64,000 nt of DNA from Erythrobacter sp. (GCA_025698865.1 JAILWQ010000002.1:518385-582384), one strand, 5' to 3'. Shown: positions 43,198-53,104, counted from the stretch's first letter. Notes: a model not told the origin generated them from the letters alone. Numbers and translations: made by a program.

Positions 43198-44529
43198 GTG
43201 ACGCCCTTTCCCTGGACCGATCTCCTGATCATCGTCTGCCTGATCGTGCTGAATGGCGTCTTCGCCATGAGCGAACTGGCTATCGTCTCCGCGCGCACGG
43301 CGAGCCTGCGCTCCGCCGCCCAGGCGGGCAGCAAGGGGGCCGAGGTCGCGATCGACCTTGCCGCCGAGCCGGGGCGGTTCCTCTCGACCGTGCAGATCGG
43401 CATCACGCTGATCGGCATCATTTCGGGCGCCTATTCCGGCGCAAGCCTCGGTGTGCCGGTGGGCGAGCGGCTGGCGGCGCTGGGCTTCCCGGCGGAATAT
43501 GCGGCCGAGGCGGGCTTCGCGCTGGTGATCGCGGCGACCACCTACCTCACGCTGGTGGTGGGCGAGTTGGTGCCCAAGCAGGTCGCCCTGCGGGTGGCGG
43601 TGCCGGTCTCGGTCATGATGGCCCGCCCGATGAAGCTGCTGGCGCGGGTCGCCGCGCCGCTGGTGTGGCTGCTCGATACGTCCTCGGGCCTGCTCATCCG
43701 CCTGCTCGGGGTCAATCCGGCCGGGCAGTCGACCGTGACCGCGGAAGAGCTGCACATGCTGTTCGCCGAAGCGACGCGAAGCGGGGTGATCGAGCACGAG
43801 CAGCACCAGATGCTCGCCGGGGTGGTGCGGCTCGCCCAGCGTCCGGTGCGCGAGGTGATGACTCCGCGCAATCAGCTCGACTGGCTCGACGTCGCGGCCG
43901 ACGAGGCGCAGATTCGCGCGACGATCGAGGCGAGCGCGCATTCCCTGCTCCCGGTGGCGGAGGGTTCGTCCGACAAGGTGCTGGGCGTGGTCAAGGTGCG
44001 CGAGGTGCTGGCCGCGATGGTCGCGGGCCGTGCGGTCGACCTGACGGCGATGATGCGCAAGGTAGAGGTCGTGCCTGACCAGCTCGACGCGGTCGACGCG
44101 CTGCGCGTGCTCCAGAACGCCGAGGTCGCCATGGCGATGGTCCACGACGAATACGGCCATCTCGACGGAGTGGTGACCCCGGTCGACGTGCTCACCGCGC
44201 TCGTCGGCGATTTCGTGAGCGATCAGGACCACGGCGAGGCGCCCGGCGTGATCGAGCGCGAGGACGGATCGCTGCTGGTCTCGGGCGCGCTCTCCGCCGA
44301 TGCGCTGGCCGACCGGCTGGAGCTCGATTACGGCGAGGATCGCGAATTCGGCACGGCGGCGGGCTTCGTCCTCGCCGTGCTCAAGAAACTCCCGGTCGAA
44401 GGCGAACACTTCACCGAACAGGGCTGGCGCTTCGAGGTCGTCGACATGGACGGGCGGCGGATCGACAAGCTGCTGGTCACGCGGGTGGAGGCAGTTGGCG
44501 AAGCCAGCGAGGCTCGGAACGAAGGCTAA
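43198..44529 (+). CDS. Hemolysin/CorC-type membrane protein (CNNM + CBS + CorC_HlyC domains)
   Basis: 'VLNGVFAMSELAIVSARTASLRSAAQAGSKGA', 'REVMTPRNQLDWLDV', 'MVHDEYGHLDGVVTPVDVLTALVGDF'. Confidence 0.92.
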   Translation: MTPFPWTDLLIIVCLIVLNGVFAMSELAIVSARTASLRSAAQAGSKGAEVAIDLAAEPGRFLSTVQIGITLIGIISGAYSGASLGVPVGERLAALGFPAEYAAEAGFALVIAATTYLTLVVGELVPKQVALRVAVPVSVMMARPMKLLARVAAPLVWLLDTSSGLLIRLLGVNPAGQSTVTAEELHMLFAEATRSGVIEHEQHQMLAGVVRLAQRPVREVMTPRNQLDWLDVAADEAQIRATIEASAHSLLPVAEGSSDKVLGVVKVREVLAAMVAGRAVDLTAMMRKVEVVPDQLDAVDALRVLQNAEVAMAMVHDEYGHLDGVVTPVDVLTALVGDFVSDQDHGEAPGVIEREDGSLLVSGALSADALADRLELDYGEDREFGTAAGFVLAVLKKLPVEGEHFTEQGWRFEVVDMDGRRIDKLLVTRVEAVGEASEARNEG

Positions 44530-44593
44530 GGTTGGCCCGCGCCCGCGCAGCTTGAGTTTTGGTTTGTGACCCCGCCTCCGCGGCGTCATCCTC

Positions 44594-44804
44594 GGTGCTG
44601 TTTCGACGCGAGCGCGTCGAGCACCTGCGGGGCGGCCGCGCGGCCTTGCGGTCCGCTAGTCGCGGACCGTCTTTCACGAATCATTCGTCGGGCCTAGTCC
44701 GATTTTCAGTCGCGACCAGTGACCGACCAAGGGCGGAGGCCCGCCCGCAGGGGCTCGGAGCGAAGCGAAGGAATGCCCCCGAGGACGTTCGCACGGAGGT
44801 GCGA
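44594..44804. repeat. Intergenic array of at least six short hairpins
   Basis: TCGACGCGAGCGCGTCGA (44603-44620), GGCCGCGCGGCC (44634-44645), GGTCCGCTAGTCGCGGACC (44650-44668), ACGAATCATTCGT (44676-44688), GGGCGGAGGCCCGCCC (44731-44746), TCGCACGGAGGTGCGA (44789-44804). Confidence 0.8.
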
Positions 44805-44826
44805 GCGAAAAACAGAAATCAAGCGA

Positions 44827-45249
44827 TCAACCCGCAGGGATGACCGCTTGTGCGAACTGGCCGTCGCCTTCGGGTGCGGCGACGATGTCGCGGGTGACGC
44901 GGCCTTTGGCGACGGTGTTGGTCTGCGCGTCGCCGACCGAGGAACGGATGCCGGGGGCGGCCGCACCGGCACGGTCGAGCGCGCTGGTTTCCACCTCGCT
45001 GCGCTGGGCCGGGCCGCCGAAGATCGCCTCGAGCGCCTGTTCGGACGCAGTGCCTTCCGCCGGGCGCGGGGCGCCGGGGGCGGGCGGCACGAGATTGAAG
45101 TCGGGCGGAACCACCAGCGGGGCCTGCCGCTGCACAGCGAACTCGTCGGGCCGCTCGCGGTCGAGCAGGCCGCCGCTGCCGCAGGCGGTCAGCGCGGCCG
45201 CACCGGCGAGGATGGCGCCGAAGCGAAGGGGCGTGGCTAGTCTGGTCAT
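44827..45249 (-). CDS. DUF3035 family lipoprotein
   Basis: Lipobox 'ALTACGSGG', 'ERPDEFAVQRQAPLVVPPDFNLVPP'. Confidence 0.85.
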   Translation of the reverse strand: MTRLATPLRFGAILAGAAALTACGSGGLLDRERPDEFAVQRQAPLVVPPDFNLVPPAPGAPRPAEGTASEQALEAIFGGPAQRSEVETSALDRAGAAAPGIRSSVGDAQTNTVAKGRVTRDIVAAPEGDGQFAQAVIPAG

Positions 45250-45782
45250 CGGGCTTTCTCCCCGGCCGAAGCCGGTTTCTCGTTCATCATGTCGTCGACG
45301 GTGTCGCGCATCAGGAATGCACGGGCAAGGATTATCACCACGCCGATGGTGATCGCGGCATCGGCGATGTTGAAGATCAAGAAGGGCCGGAACGTGCCGA
45401 AATGGAGGTCTGCGTAATCGATCACGTAGCCCAGCGCATAGCGGTCGCGAATGTTGCCGAGCGCCCCGCCGAGGATCAGCGCGAGGCCGAGAATGTCGCC
45501 GAGCGTGCGCTCGCGCATCATCCACACGGTCACCACCAGCGCGATGATCCCGGTCACCAGCACCAGCGCCCAGCGCATTTCCGGGCTCGTCGCCTCGAAC
45601 ATGCCGAGCGAGATGCCGAAATTCTGCGTGAAGCGCAGATCGAAGAAAGGCAGCACCTCGACCGCGCCGACCCGCTGAAGCTCGAGCGGGCCGGTGACCC
45701 ACCACTTGACCCACTGGTCGACCACGAAGATCGCCAGCGCGAGCGCAATGCCGATGGCGCGGCGTTTGGCGAGCTTGGTCAT
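45246..45782 (-). CDS. lspA: Lipoprotein signal peptidase (signal peptidase II)
   Basis: 'FVVDQWVKWWV', 'RYALGYVIDYADLHFGTFRPFLIFNIADAAITIGVVII'; overlaps DUF3035 start by 4 bp. Confidence 0.94.
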   Translation of the reverse strand: MTKLAKRRAIGIALALAIFVVDQWVKWWVTGPLELQRVGAVEVLPFFDLRFTQNFGISLGMFEATSPEMRWALVLVTGIIALVVTVWMMRERTLGDILGLALILGGALGNIRDRYALGYVIDYADLHFGTFRPFLIFNIADAAITIGVVIILARAFLMRDTVDDMMNEKPASAGEKAR

Positions 45783-48760
45783 ACGGGTTCTCCCGCCGCG
45801 TCCAGCTCCGCGACCACCGCCTCGCAGCGGCCGCACAGCGCGCCGTCCTCCGCCACGTCGGGCAGAAGGCGCCAGCACCGGCCGCATTTGTGGTCGGAGG
45901 TCTTGGTGACAGTCACCGCGCCGCTATCCCTCCGCGCGACTGACGCGGTGATGAACAATTGCGCGAGATCGTCGTCGGAAAAGCCCTCGGGCACGGCGTC
46001 GGCCGGAACGACCACGTCCGCCTCTAGGCCCGACCGGATGACCTTTTCGCGCCGCAGAGGCTCGATCGCCTCCATCGCGTCCTCGCGCAGATCGCGCAGC
46101 TTCGCCCAGCGCGCATCGAGCGTCTCGTCGCGCCAGTCCTGCGGCAATTCGTGCCATTCCTGCAGGTGGATCGATTCGTGATCCGGGAAACGCGTGCCCC
46201 ACACCTCCTCGCTGGTGAACACCAGCACCGGCGCGGCGTAGCGCACCAGCGACTGGAACAGGATGTCGAGGACGGTGCGGTAGGCGCGCCGCTCGGTCCA
46301 TTCCGGCGCATCGCAATAGAGCCGGTCCTTGCGGATATCGAAGAAGAAGGCCGACAGGTCCTCGTTGGCGAAATCGATCAGCGCGCGGGTGTAGTCGTTG
46401 AAATCGTAGTCCACCGCCGCGCGCCGCAATTCGGCGTCGAGCCCGGCAAGGCGCGAGAGCATGTAGCGCTCGAGCTCGGGCATCTCTTCGGGCGCGACCG
46501 CCTCGGCTTCGTGATGGTAGCCATCAAGCGCGCCGAGGAGGTAGCGGAAGGTATTGCGCAGCTTGCGATACTGGTCGGCGACGCCTTTCAGGATCTCGTC
46601 CCCGATCCGGTGATCCTCGGCGAAATCGACTGAGAGCGCCCACAGGCGGATGATGTCCGCCCCGTACTGCTCCATCACCTTGAGCGGATCGATCGTGTTG
46701 CCGAGGCTCTTCGACATCTTGCGCCCGTCCGCGGCCATGGTGAATCCGTGCGTCAGCAGCTGATCGTATGGCGCGCGGCCGCGCGTGGCGCTGCTTTCGA
46801 GGAGCGAGGACTGGAACCAGCCACGATGCTGGTCCGACCCTTCGAGATAGAGGTTCGCCGGCCACTGGAGATCGGGCCAGCGCCCGCTTTCCAGCACGAA
46901 GGCATGGGTGCTGCCCGAATCGAACCACACGTCGAGAATGTCGGTGACCATCTCGTAATCGCCGGGCGCGTGATCCGGGCCGAGGAATTCCGCCTTGCGC
47001 GCCTCGTCCCATGCGTCGACGCCTTCCTCGCGGATGGCGGCTACGATGCGGGCGTTGACGGCCGGGTCCTGGAGGTAGGAGCCGTCGGGCCGCACGAACA
47101 GCGTGATCGGCACGCCCCAGGCGCGTTGGCGCGAGAGGACCCAGTCCGGCCGGTTCTCGACCATGGAGCCGAGGCGGCGGCGGCCCTTTTCGGGAATGAA
47201 CTCGACCCGCTCGATCTCCGAAAGGGCGATCTGGCGCAGTGTGCGCTCGCCATCGGCGGAATCGAGCTGCCCGCCCAGCGGCTTGTCCATCGGCACGAAC
47301 CATTGCGGGGTACAGCGGAAGATGATCTTCGCCTTGCTGCGCCAGCTGTGCGGATAGGAATGCTGATAGTCGTCGGAGGCGGCGAGCAGCGCGCCTGCAT
47401 CGCGAAGGTCCGAACAGATCGGCCCGTCGGGCGCGTTGAAGGGCTTGTTGATGACGCTGCGGCGACGTTCCCTGCCCTCTGCGTCCAGATCGTCCGCGCC
47501 CAGCCACGGCCAGTCATCGCGATAGCGCCCGTCGTCCATCACCGCGAATTGCGGCTCCAAACCGTAGGCCTTGCAGAGCTCGAAATCGTCCTCGCCGTGG
47601 TCGGGCGCCATGTGGACGAGGCCGGTGCCGCTGTCGGTGGTGACGAAATCGCCCGGCAGGAAGGGGCGGGGTTTGGCGTAGAATCCGCCGAGATGGTGCA
47701 TCGGATGGCGGGCGACGGTTCCGGCGAGGTCGGAGCCTTTGAATGTAGGCACGTCGGAGGTGATCAGAAGATCGACGTTCTGGCTTTTGAGGCGATCACT
47801 GAGTTCTGATGCGAGGTGCCACTTTAGTTCCTCGACAGGGTGAAGAGCCACCAGCACATGCTTGCCGACTAGAGGGGAAGAGTTGTTCACCATGGGGATC
47901 GGGTCGCCCGGATTGATGAACTTGGCTTCGCCCCGCCCGATTACTTGAAACAGACCGTACTCAATCTCCGGACCGTAAGCGATCGCCTGGTTCACCGGGA
48001 TCGTCCACGGCGTGGTCGTCCAGATCACTGCGTGCGCGCCCACCAGTTCCTCGATCGGGCTCTCGACGATCTCGAACGCCACGTCGATCTGGGTGCTGGT
48101 AATGTCCTCGTATTCGACCTCCGCCTCGGCCAGCGCGGTTTCCTCGACCGGGCTCCACATGACCGGCTTTGATCCACGGTAGAGATTGCCGCCTTCCACG
48201 AACTTCATCAGCTCGGCGACGATCGCCGCCTCGCTGTCGAACTGCATGGTGAGGTAGGGATTGTCCCAGTCGGCCATGATGCCGAGGCGCTTCAGCTGTT
48301 CGCGCTGCACATCGACCCAGTGGGCGGCGTAGTCGCGGCATTCGGCGCGGAATTCCTTGGCCGGCACGTCCTTCTTGCTGCGCTTCTTCTTGCGGTAGAG
48401 TTCCTCCACCTTCCATTCGATCGGCAGGCCGTGGCAGTCCCAGCCGGGCACGTAGGGCGCGTCCTTGCCCATCAGGTTCTGCGTGCGGCAGACCATGTCC
48501 TTGAGCGTATGGTTCAGCGCATGGCCGATATGCATGTCGCCATTGGCGTAGGGCGGGCCGTCGTGGAAGATGAACTTCTCCCGCCCCCGGCGCGCGTCGC
48601 GCAGCTTCGCGTAGAGGTCCTGTTCCGCCCAGCGCGCGGCGATCCCCGGCTCCTTCTGCGGCAGGCCGGCCTTCATGGGAAAATCGGTCTTCGGCAGGAA
48701 GACGGTGTCCCGCCAGTCCCGAGAGGCGCTTTCGCGATTGCTGGTTTTTTCGTCCGACAT
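45779..48760 (-). CDS. ileS: Isoleucyl-tRNA synthetase
   Basis: 'HDGPPYANGDMHIGHALNHTLKD' HIGH motif; 'DGRKMSKSLGNTIDP' KMSKS; C-terminal Zn-binding 'CGRCWRLLPDV...CGRC'. Confidence 0.97.
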   Translation of the reverse strand: MSDEKTSNRESASRDWRDTVFLPKTDFPMKAGLPQKEPGIAARWAEQDLYAKLRDARRGREKFIFHDGPPYANGDMHIGHALNHTLKDMVCRTQNLMGKDAPYVPGWDCHGLPIEWKVEELYRKKKRSKKDVPAKEFRAECRDYAAHWVDVQREQLKRLGIMADWDNPYLTMQFDSEAAIVAELMKFVEGGNLYRGSKPVMWSPVEETALAEAEVEYEDITSTQIDVAFEIVESPIEELVGAHAVIWTTTPWTIPVNQAIAYGPEIEYGLFQVIGRGEAKFINPGDPIPMVNNSSPLVGKHVLVALHPVEELKWHLASELSDRLKSQNVDLLITSDVPTFKGSDLAGTVARHPMHHLGGFYAKPRPFLPGDFVTTDSGTGLVHMAPDHGEDDFELCKAYGLEPQFAVMDDGRYRDDWPWLGADDLDAEGRERRRSVINKPFNAPDGPICSDLRDAGALLAASDDYQHSYPHSWRSKAKIIFRCTPQWFVPMDKPLGGQLDSADGERTLRQIALSEIERVEFIPEKGRRRLGSMVENRPDWVLSRQRAWGVPITLFVRPDGSYLQDPAVNARIVAAIREEGVDAWDEARKAEFLGPDHAPGDYEMVTDILDVWFDSGSTHAFVLESGRWPDLQWPANLYLEGSDQHRGWFQSSLLESSATRGRAPYDQLLTHGFTMAADGRKMSKSLGNTIDPLKVMEQYGADIIRLWALSVDFAEDHRIGDEILKGVADQYRKLRNTFRYLLGALDGYHHEAEAVAPEEMPELERYMLSRLAGLDAELRRAAVDYDFNDYTRALIDFANEDLSAFFFDIRKDRLYCDAPEWTERRAYRTVLDILFQSLVRYAAPVLVFTSEEVWGTRFPDHESIHLQEWHELPQDWRDETLDARWAKLRDLREDAMEAIEPLRREKVIRSGLEADVVVPADAVPEGFSDDDLAQLFITASVARRDSGAVTVTKTSDHKCGRCWRLLPDVAEDGALCGRCEAVVAELDAAGEPV

Positions 48761-48839
48761 ACGGGGGTGGCCGCTAACGGAATTGCCGCTTGGAGGAAAG
48801 CGTTTCGCGAGCGGGGGACTTCGCGGCGGAGCCGCCATG

Positions 48840-48912
48840 GGTTCTCACGCGAAGCCGCGAAGAATGCGAAGCCGATCCACCCTAACGACCTCTTCGCGTC
48901 TTCGCGTGAACC
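48840..48912. repeat. Inverted repeat family 1 upstream of ileS
   Basis: GGTTCTCACGCGAAG (48840-48854) versus CTTCGCGTGAACC (48900-48912). Confidence 0.7.
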
Positions 48913-48945
48913 GAACGACGCGCATGGCTGCCGGGACTGCGCCGG

Positions 48946-49108
48946 GGGTTTCTCGCAGAGACGCGGAGGGAAGAGAGACGTAGAGGTATGGTGATGGCGG
49001 CGAAGCCGCGCTCGATCTTCGACGGTTGGGCTGGGGGAAAGGGGAGAGCCTTCGGCTCGGTCGATCCTCTTCGTGTCTCTCTTCCCGCCGCGTCTCTGCG
49101 AGAAACCC
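48946..49108. repeat. Long inverted repeat family 2 (about 35-bp arms, about 91-bp spacer) between ileS and ribF
   Basis: GGGTTTCTCGCAGAGACGCGGAGGGAAGAGAGACG (48946-48980) versus CGTGTCTCTCTTCCCGCCGCGTCTCTGCGAGAAACCC (49072-49108), nearly perfect reverse complements. Confidence 0.9.
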
Positions 49109-50025
49109 TACCCCGCGAGCAACCGCCGCGCTTCGGTGCAGTCGCGCTCCATCTGCGCTGTCAGGGCGTCGAGCGAATCGAACTTCGCCTCGCCGCGCAG
49201 GAAATGGTGGAAGGCGACCTCGATTTCCTGTCCGTAGAGATCGCCGGCAAAATCGAAGAAATATGGCTCGAGCAGTTCCTTGGGCGGCGCGAATTGGGGA
49301 CGCACGCCGATATTGGCGGCGCCGTTCAGTTCCTGACCGGTGGCGAGGATGCGGCCGGTGACGGCGTAGATCCCGTATCTGGGGCGCAGGTAATTCTCGA
49401 TCGCCAGATTGGCGGTGGGATAGCCGATCTCGCGCCCGCGCTTGTCGCCATGCTCGACCACGCCGCGAATGGCGAAAGGGCGGGTGAGGAGGCGAGCGGC
49501 CTCCTGCGGATCGCCTTCGCGCAGCGCCTCGCGGATGCGGCTGGAAGAGACGGGTGCGCCGCTGTCGATCACCGGATCGACGGTGCGGACCGCGAGCGAC
49601 GATTCGCGCAACAGGCCCACGCCGCCACTCGCACCTTTCCCAAAGCGGAAATCCTCGCCGGTCACCACGCCGTGCACACCCAGCCGTTCGATCAGGATGC
49701 GCTCGACGAACTGCTCGGCGCTCGTCCCGGCGAGCGTCGCATCGAAATGGAAGACCAGCATCGCGGTCGCTCCGGCGGCGAGATAGAGCTCCTGCCGCTG
49801 CTCCAGAGTGGTCAGCCGGAAGGGCGGCACCTCGGGCTTGAAGAAGCGCACCGGGTGCGGATCAAAGGTCGCGATTATGCTCGGCCGCCCCTCGGCCCGC
49901 GCCCACTCGATCGCCTCGCGCGCGACGGCCTGATGGCCGGTATGGAACCCGTCGAAATTGCCGAGCGCGACGATCCCGCCGCGCAGGGGTTCGGGCGCCG
50001 GTTCCCTGTGATCGAGCCGCCTCAT
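49108..50025 (-). CDS. ribF: Bifunctional riboflavin kinase/FAD synthetase
   Basis: 'IVALGNFDGFHTGHQAVAREAI', 'GEDFRFGKGASGGVGLL', 'RGREIGYPTANLAIENYLRPRYGIYAV'. Confidence 0.95.
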   Translation of the reverse strand: MRRLDHREPAPEPLRGGIVALGNFDGFHTGHQAVAREAIEWARAEGRPSIIATFDPHPVRFFKPEVPPFRLTTLEQRQELYLAAGATAMLVFHFDATLAGTSAEQFVERILIERLGVHGVVTGEDFRFGKGASGGVGLLRESSLAVRTVDPVIDSGAPVSSSRIREALREGDPQEAARLLTRPFAIRGVVEHGDKRGREIGYPTANLAIENYLRPRYGIYAVTGRILATGQELNGAANIGVRPQFAPPKELLEPYFFDFAGDLYGQEIEVAFHHFLRGEAKFDSLDALTAQMERDCTEARRLLAG

Positions 50026-50522
50026 CCGTCTGTACCGGCCCGGCGATAGGTGCAGAAGGAATAGGCGGGCGCATCGCCCTTGGCGCCATGATCCTCGGAA
50101 GCGGCGAGGGTCCATTCTTCGCCCAGGGGCGGCATGACGACGTCGCCTGCATAACCGGCATGGATCTGGGTCAGCTCGACGCGCTCGCAGTGCGGCAGGA
50201 ACAGATCGAAGACCGCCGCCCCGCCAATCACCGCGACCTCGCCATCCCCCGCCGCCCCCAGCGCCTCCTCGGGCGAACCGACCACTTCGGCACCTTCGGC
50301 GTGCCACTCATCGCGCCGGGTCAGAACGATATGACGGCGGCCGGGCAGGAGGCCGGGCAGGCTCTCGAAGGTCTTGCGGCCCATGATCATCGGCTTGCCG
50401 CTCGTCAGCGCCTTGAAGTGTCTGAGGTCGGCGGGCAGATGCCATGGCAGCCCGCCATCCTTGCCGATCACGCCATTGGCGGCGCGCGCGTAGATCGCGA
50501 AAAGGCCGGGCCGGGGGGACAT
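50022..50522 (-). CDS. folA: Dihydrofolate reductase
   Basis: 'IYARAANGVIGKDGGLPWHLPADLRHFKALTSGKPMIMGRKTFESL'. Confidence 0.96.
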   Translation of the reverse strand: MSPRPGLFAIYARAANGVIGKDGGLPWHLPADLRHFKALTSGKPMIMGRKTFESLPGLLPGRRHIVLTRRDEWHAEGAEVVGSPEEALGAAGDGEVAVIGGAAVFDLFLPHCERVELTQIHAGYAGDVVMPPLGEEWTLAASEDHGAKGDAPAYSFCTYRRAGTDG

Positions 50523-50532
50523 CAGCGGGGCA

Positions 50533-51606
50533 TCAGCCTTCGCCGGGAAGCCGCGTCACATGCCCCATCTTGCGCCCCTCGCGCACCTGGCGCTTGCCGT
50601 AGAGATGAAGATGCGCGGCGGGATCGACGAGGCAGTCCTGCGCATGCGTCGCATCCTTGCCGATGATGTTCGCCATCTCGATCCGGGGCGTGACGGTGCG
50701 CGTGTCGCCGAGTGGCAGGCCGGCGACGGCGCGGATGTGGTTCTCGAACTGGCTCGTCGCCGCGCCCTCGATCGTCCAGTGGCCCGAATTGTGGACCCGG
50801 GGCGCCATCTCGTTGAACACCGGCCCGTCCGCCGTGGCGAAGAATTCGAGCGTCAGCACGCCGACATAGCGCAGCGCGTCGGCGACCTGCCGGGCGAGCG
50901 CGCGCGCTTCCTCAACCTGCGCTTCCACTTCTGCGCCCGCGGGAAGCACCGAGCGGGCGAGAATGCCGTCCTCGTGCTCGTTGCGGGTCGAATCCCAGAA
51001 CGCGATTTCCCCGTCCTGACCGCGCACCAGGATAACGGAGAACTCCGCCGCGAAAGTGACGAAGCCTTCGTAGACCGTCGGCATGCCGGGGAGCACGACC
51101 GCTTCGGCATCGCGCGGCGAAGCGATCCGCCACTGGCCCTTGCCGTCATAGCCTTCGCGGCAGGTCTTGAGGATGCCGGGCGTCCCGATACGCTCGATCG
51201 CGCGCTCCAGATCGCTCGCGTCGTCGACCGCCATGTAAGGCGCGGTGCGGCCGCCCAGATCCTCGACGAAGCGCTTCTCCTTCAGCCGGTCCTGCGCGGT
51301 CTCGAGACCTCGGCGGGGTGGGTGGATCATGGCCTCGGGCAGCGCGTCGAGCGTTTCGAGCGGCACGTTCTCGAATTCCCAGGTGATCGCATCGCAGCGC
51401 GCGGCGAAGGCGGCAAGGGCGGCGGTGTCGTCCCAGCGGCTGGTGAAGAAATCGCTGCTGACCGGCGCGGCGACATTGTCGCCCTCCGGCGCATAGCCGA
51501 TGCAGGTGTAGCCGAGCTGCGCCGCGCACATCGCCATCATCCGGCCGAGCTGTCCCCCGCCGAGAATGCCGATCGTGCTTCCGGGTGCGAGGGCGCTGAT
51601 GGCCAT
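50533..51606 (-). CDS. purK: 5-(carboxyamino)imidazole ribonucleotide synthase
   Basis: 'GSTIGILGGGQLGRMMAMCAAQLGY', 'EMAPRVHNSGHWTIEGAATSQFENHIRAV'. Confidence 0.96.
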   Translation of the reverse strand: MAISALAPGSTIGILGGGQLGRMMAMCAAQLGYTCIGYAPEGDNVAAPVSSDFFTSRWDDTAALAAFAARCDAITWEFENVPLETLDALPEAMIHPPRRGLETAQDRLKEKRFVEDLGGRTAPYMAVDDASDLERAIERIGTPGILKTCREGYDGKGQWRIASPRDAEAVVLPGMPTVYEGFVTFAAEFSVILVRGQDGEIAFWDSTRNEHEDGILARSVLPAGAEVEAQVEEARALARQVADALRYVGVLTLEFFATADGPVFNEMAPRVHNSGHWTIEGAATSQFENHIRAVAGLPLGDTRTVTPRIEMANIIGKDATHAQDCLVDPAAHLHLYGKRQVREGRKMGHVTRLPGEG

Positions 51607-52109
51607 CAGTCCTCGGGCCGCTCGGCCACGCGGTCGGTCTGTGCCTGGCGCCAGGCCTTGAGCCGTCCGGCCAGCGCATCGTCGGTGGTGGCGAGAATGC
51701 TGGCCGCGAGCAGGCCGGCATTGGTCGCCCCCGCCTCGCCGATGGCGAGCGTGCCGACCGGGATGCCGGCGGGCATCTGGACGATCGAGAGCAGGCTGTC
51801 CTGACCCGACAGCGCCTTCGACTTCACCGGCACGCCGAGGACCGGGAGATGGGTCATCGCCGCGACCATGCCCGGCAGATGCGCCGCCCCGCCCGCGCCG
51901 GCGATGATGACCGAGAAGCCCTCATCCGCCGCACCCTTGGCGAAATCGGCCATGCGGTCGGGCGTGCGGTGGGCCGAGACGATGCGCGCCTCGTGGTCGA
52001 CGCCGAGCTCTTCCAGCACGGCAGCGGCCCTTCGCATGGTCGGCCAGTCCGACTGCGAGCCCATGACGATCGCGACCCGTCTCGCTTTGCCCCCGGCCAT
52101 GTCAGGCAT
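51606..52109 (-). CDS. purE: 5-(carboxyamino)imidazole ribonucleotide mutase
   Basis: '[26 protein letters not shown]', '[29 protein letters not shown]'. Confidence 0.96.
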   Translation of the reverse strand: MPDMAGGKARRVAIVMGSQSDWPTMRRAAAVLEELGVDHEARIVSAHRTPDRMADFAKGAADEGFSVIIAGAGGAAHLPGMVAAMTHLPVLGVPVKSKALSGQDSLLSIVQMPAGIPVGTLAIGEAGATNAGLLAASILATTDDALAGRLKAWRQAQTDRVAERPED

Positions 52110-52791
52110 CCTTGAGGTAGTAGCGCTCCTTCGCGGGGCGCAGATTGTCGCCGAATTCGTAGACGATCGGCTGGCCGGTCGGAATTTCCAGCCCGGTGAT
52201 TTCCTCGTCCGAAATGCCCGACAAATGCTTGACCAGCGCGCGCAGCGAATTGCCGTGGGCGGAGATGATCACCGTCTCGCCGGAGGACAGGCGCGGCAGG
52301 ATGTCGCTTTCCCAATAGGGCAGCACCCGCTCGATGGTGAGCTTCAGGCTCTCGGTGCGCGGCACCGGAATGCCGGCATAGCGCGGATCGCCGGACAGGT
52401 CGAACTCGCTGCCCTCCTCGATATCGGGCGGCGGCACGTCGAAGCTGCGGCGCCAGATGTGGACCTGTTCCTCGCCATGCTTCTCGCGCGTCTGCTGCTT
52501 GTCGAGGCCGGTGAGCCCGCCGTAATGCCGCTCGTTGAGGCGCCAGTCCTTGATTTCGGGGATCCACAGCCGGTCGCAGGCTTCCAGCGCCAGATGCAGC
52601 GTCTTGATCGCGCGGGTCTGGAGGCTGGTATAGGCGACGGTGGGCAGCAAGCCCTTCTCGCGCAGCAGCCGCCCGGCCGCCCGCGCTTCCTCGACGCCCT
52701 GATCGGTCAGGTCGACATCCCACCAGCCGGTGAAACGGTTGGCGAGGTTCCATTCGCTCTGGCCGTGGCGGACGAGGATCAGTTTGGACAT
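52102..52791 (-). CDS. gpmA: 2,3-bisphosphoglycerate-dependent phosphoglycerate mutase
   Basis: '[33 protein letters not shown]', '[15 protein letters not shown]'. Confidence 0.96.
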   Translation of the reverse strand: MSKLILVRHGQSEWNLANRFTGWWDVDLTDQGVEEARAAGRLLREKGLLPTVAYTSLQTRAIKTLHLALEACDRLWIPEIKDWRLNERHYGGLTGLDKQQTREKHGEEQVHIWRRSFDVPPPDIEEGSEFDLSGDPRYAGIPVPRTESLKLTIERVLPYWESDILPRLSSGETVIISAHGNSLRALVKHLSGISDEEITGLEIPTGQPIVYEFGDNLRPAKERYYLKDA

Positions 52792-52826
52792 GGCAGCTTA
52801 CCGACAATTTGCGGGAGCGATGCGCG

Positions 52827-52991
52827 TTAGCGCTCCGATTCGTCTTTGGGAAGCGCAGTCTGGACGGTTCCGGTCTCGCCACTCATGTCGCGGGCCTGCG
52901 ATTTCCTGCGGCGCAGGTTCTCGCGCAATTTGGCGGCCAGCCGCTCCTCGCGCGAAAGCGCATCGCCCGTGGTGTTGCCGGTTTTCGCCAT
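52827..52991 (-). CDS. Small basic/acidic hypothetical protein
   Basis: 'MAKTGNTTGDALSREERLAAKLRENLRRRKSQARDMSGETG', looks like a real short coding sequence; internal Met at 52991 preferred. Confidence 0.6.
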   Translation of the reverse strand: MAKTGNTTGDALSREERLAAKLRENLRRRKSQARDMSGETGTVQTALPKDESER

Positions 52992-53104
52992 CACAGCGGC
53001 ATATGCCAAATCGCGGTGCGGGCTCAAGCGCCGCTTGACTTTCGCCGCCCTCCCGACAATAGGCGCGCCCGGTCACCCGGTAGAGTTCCGGGCAAGTCCC
53101 CCGT

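Noticed and set aside
43123-44589. 488-aa minus-strand ORF opposite the CNNM/CBS protein
   Set aside because: Antisense artefact with Asp/His/Arg-rich sequence
45246-45782. LspA with a slightly unusual 'TQNFGISLGMF' segment as a possible inactive paralog
   Set aside because: The catalytic Asp-containing 'FNIADAAITIG' block is intact and the operon context is normal; within ordinary variation
50026-50060. Possible FMN riboswitch upstream of ribF
   Set aside because: folA lies immediately upstream with a 4-bp overlap, so there is no leader space and no RFN element
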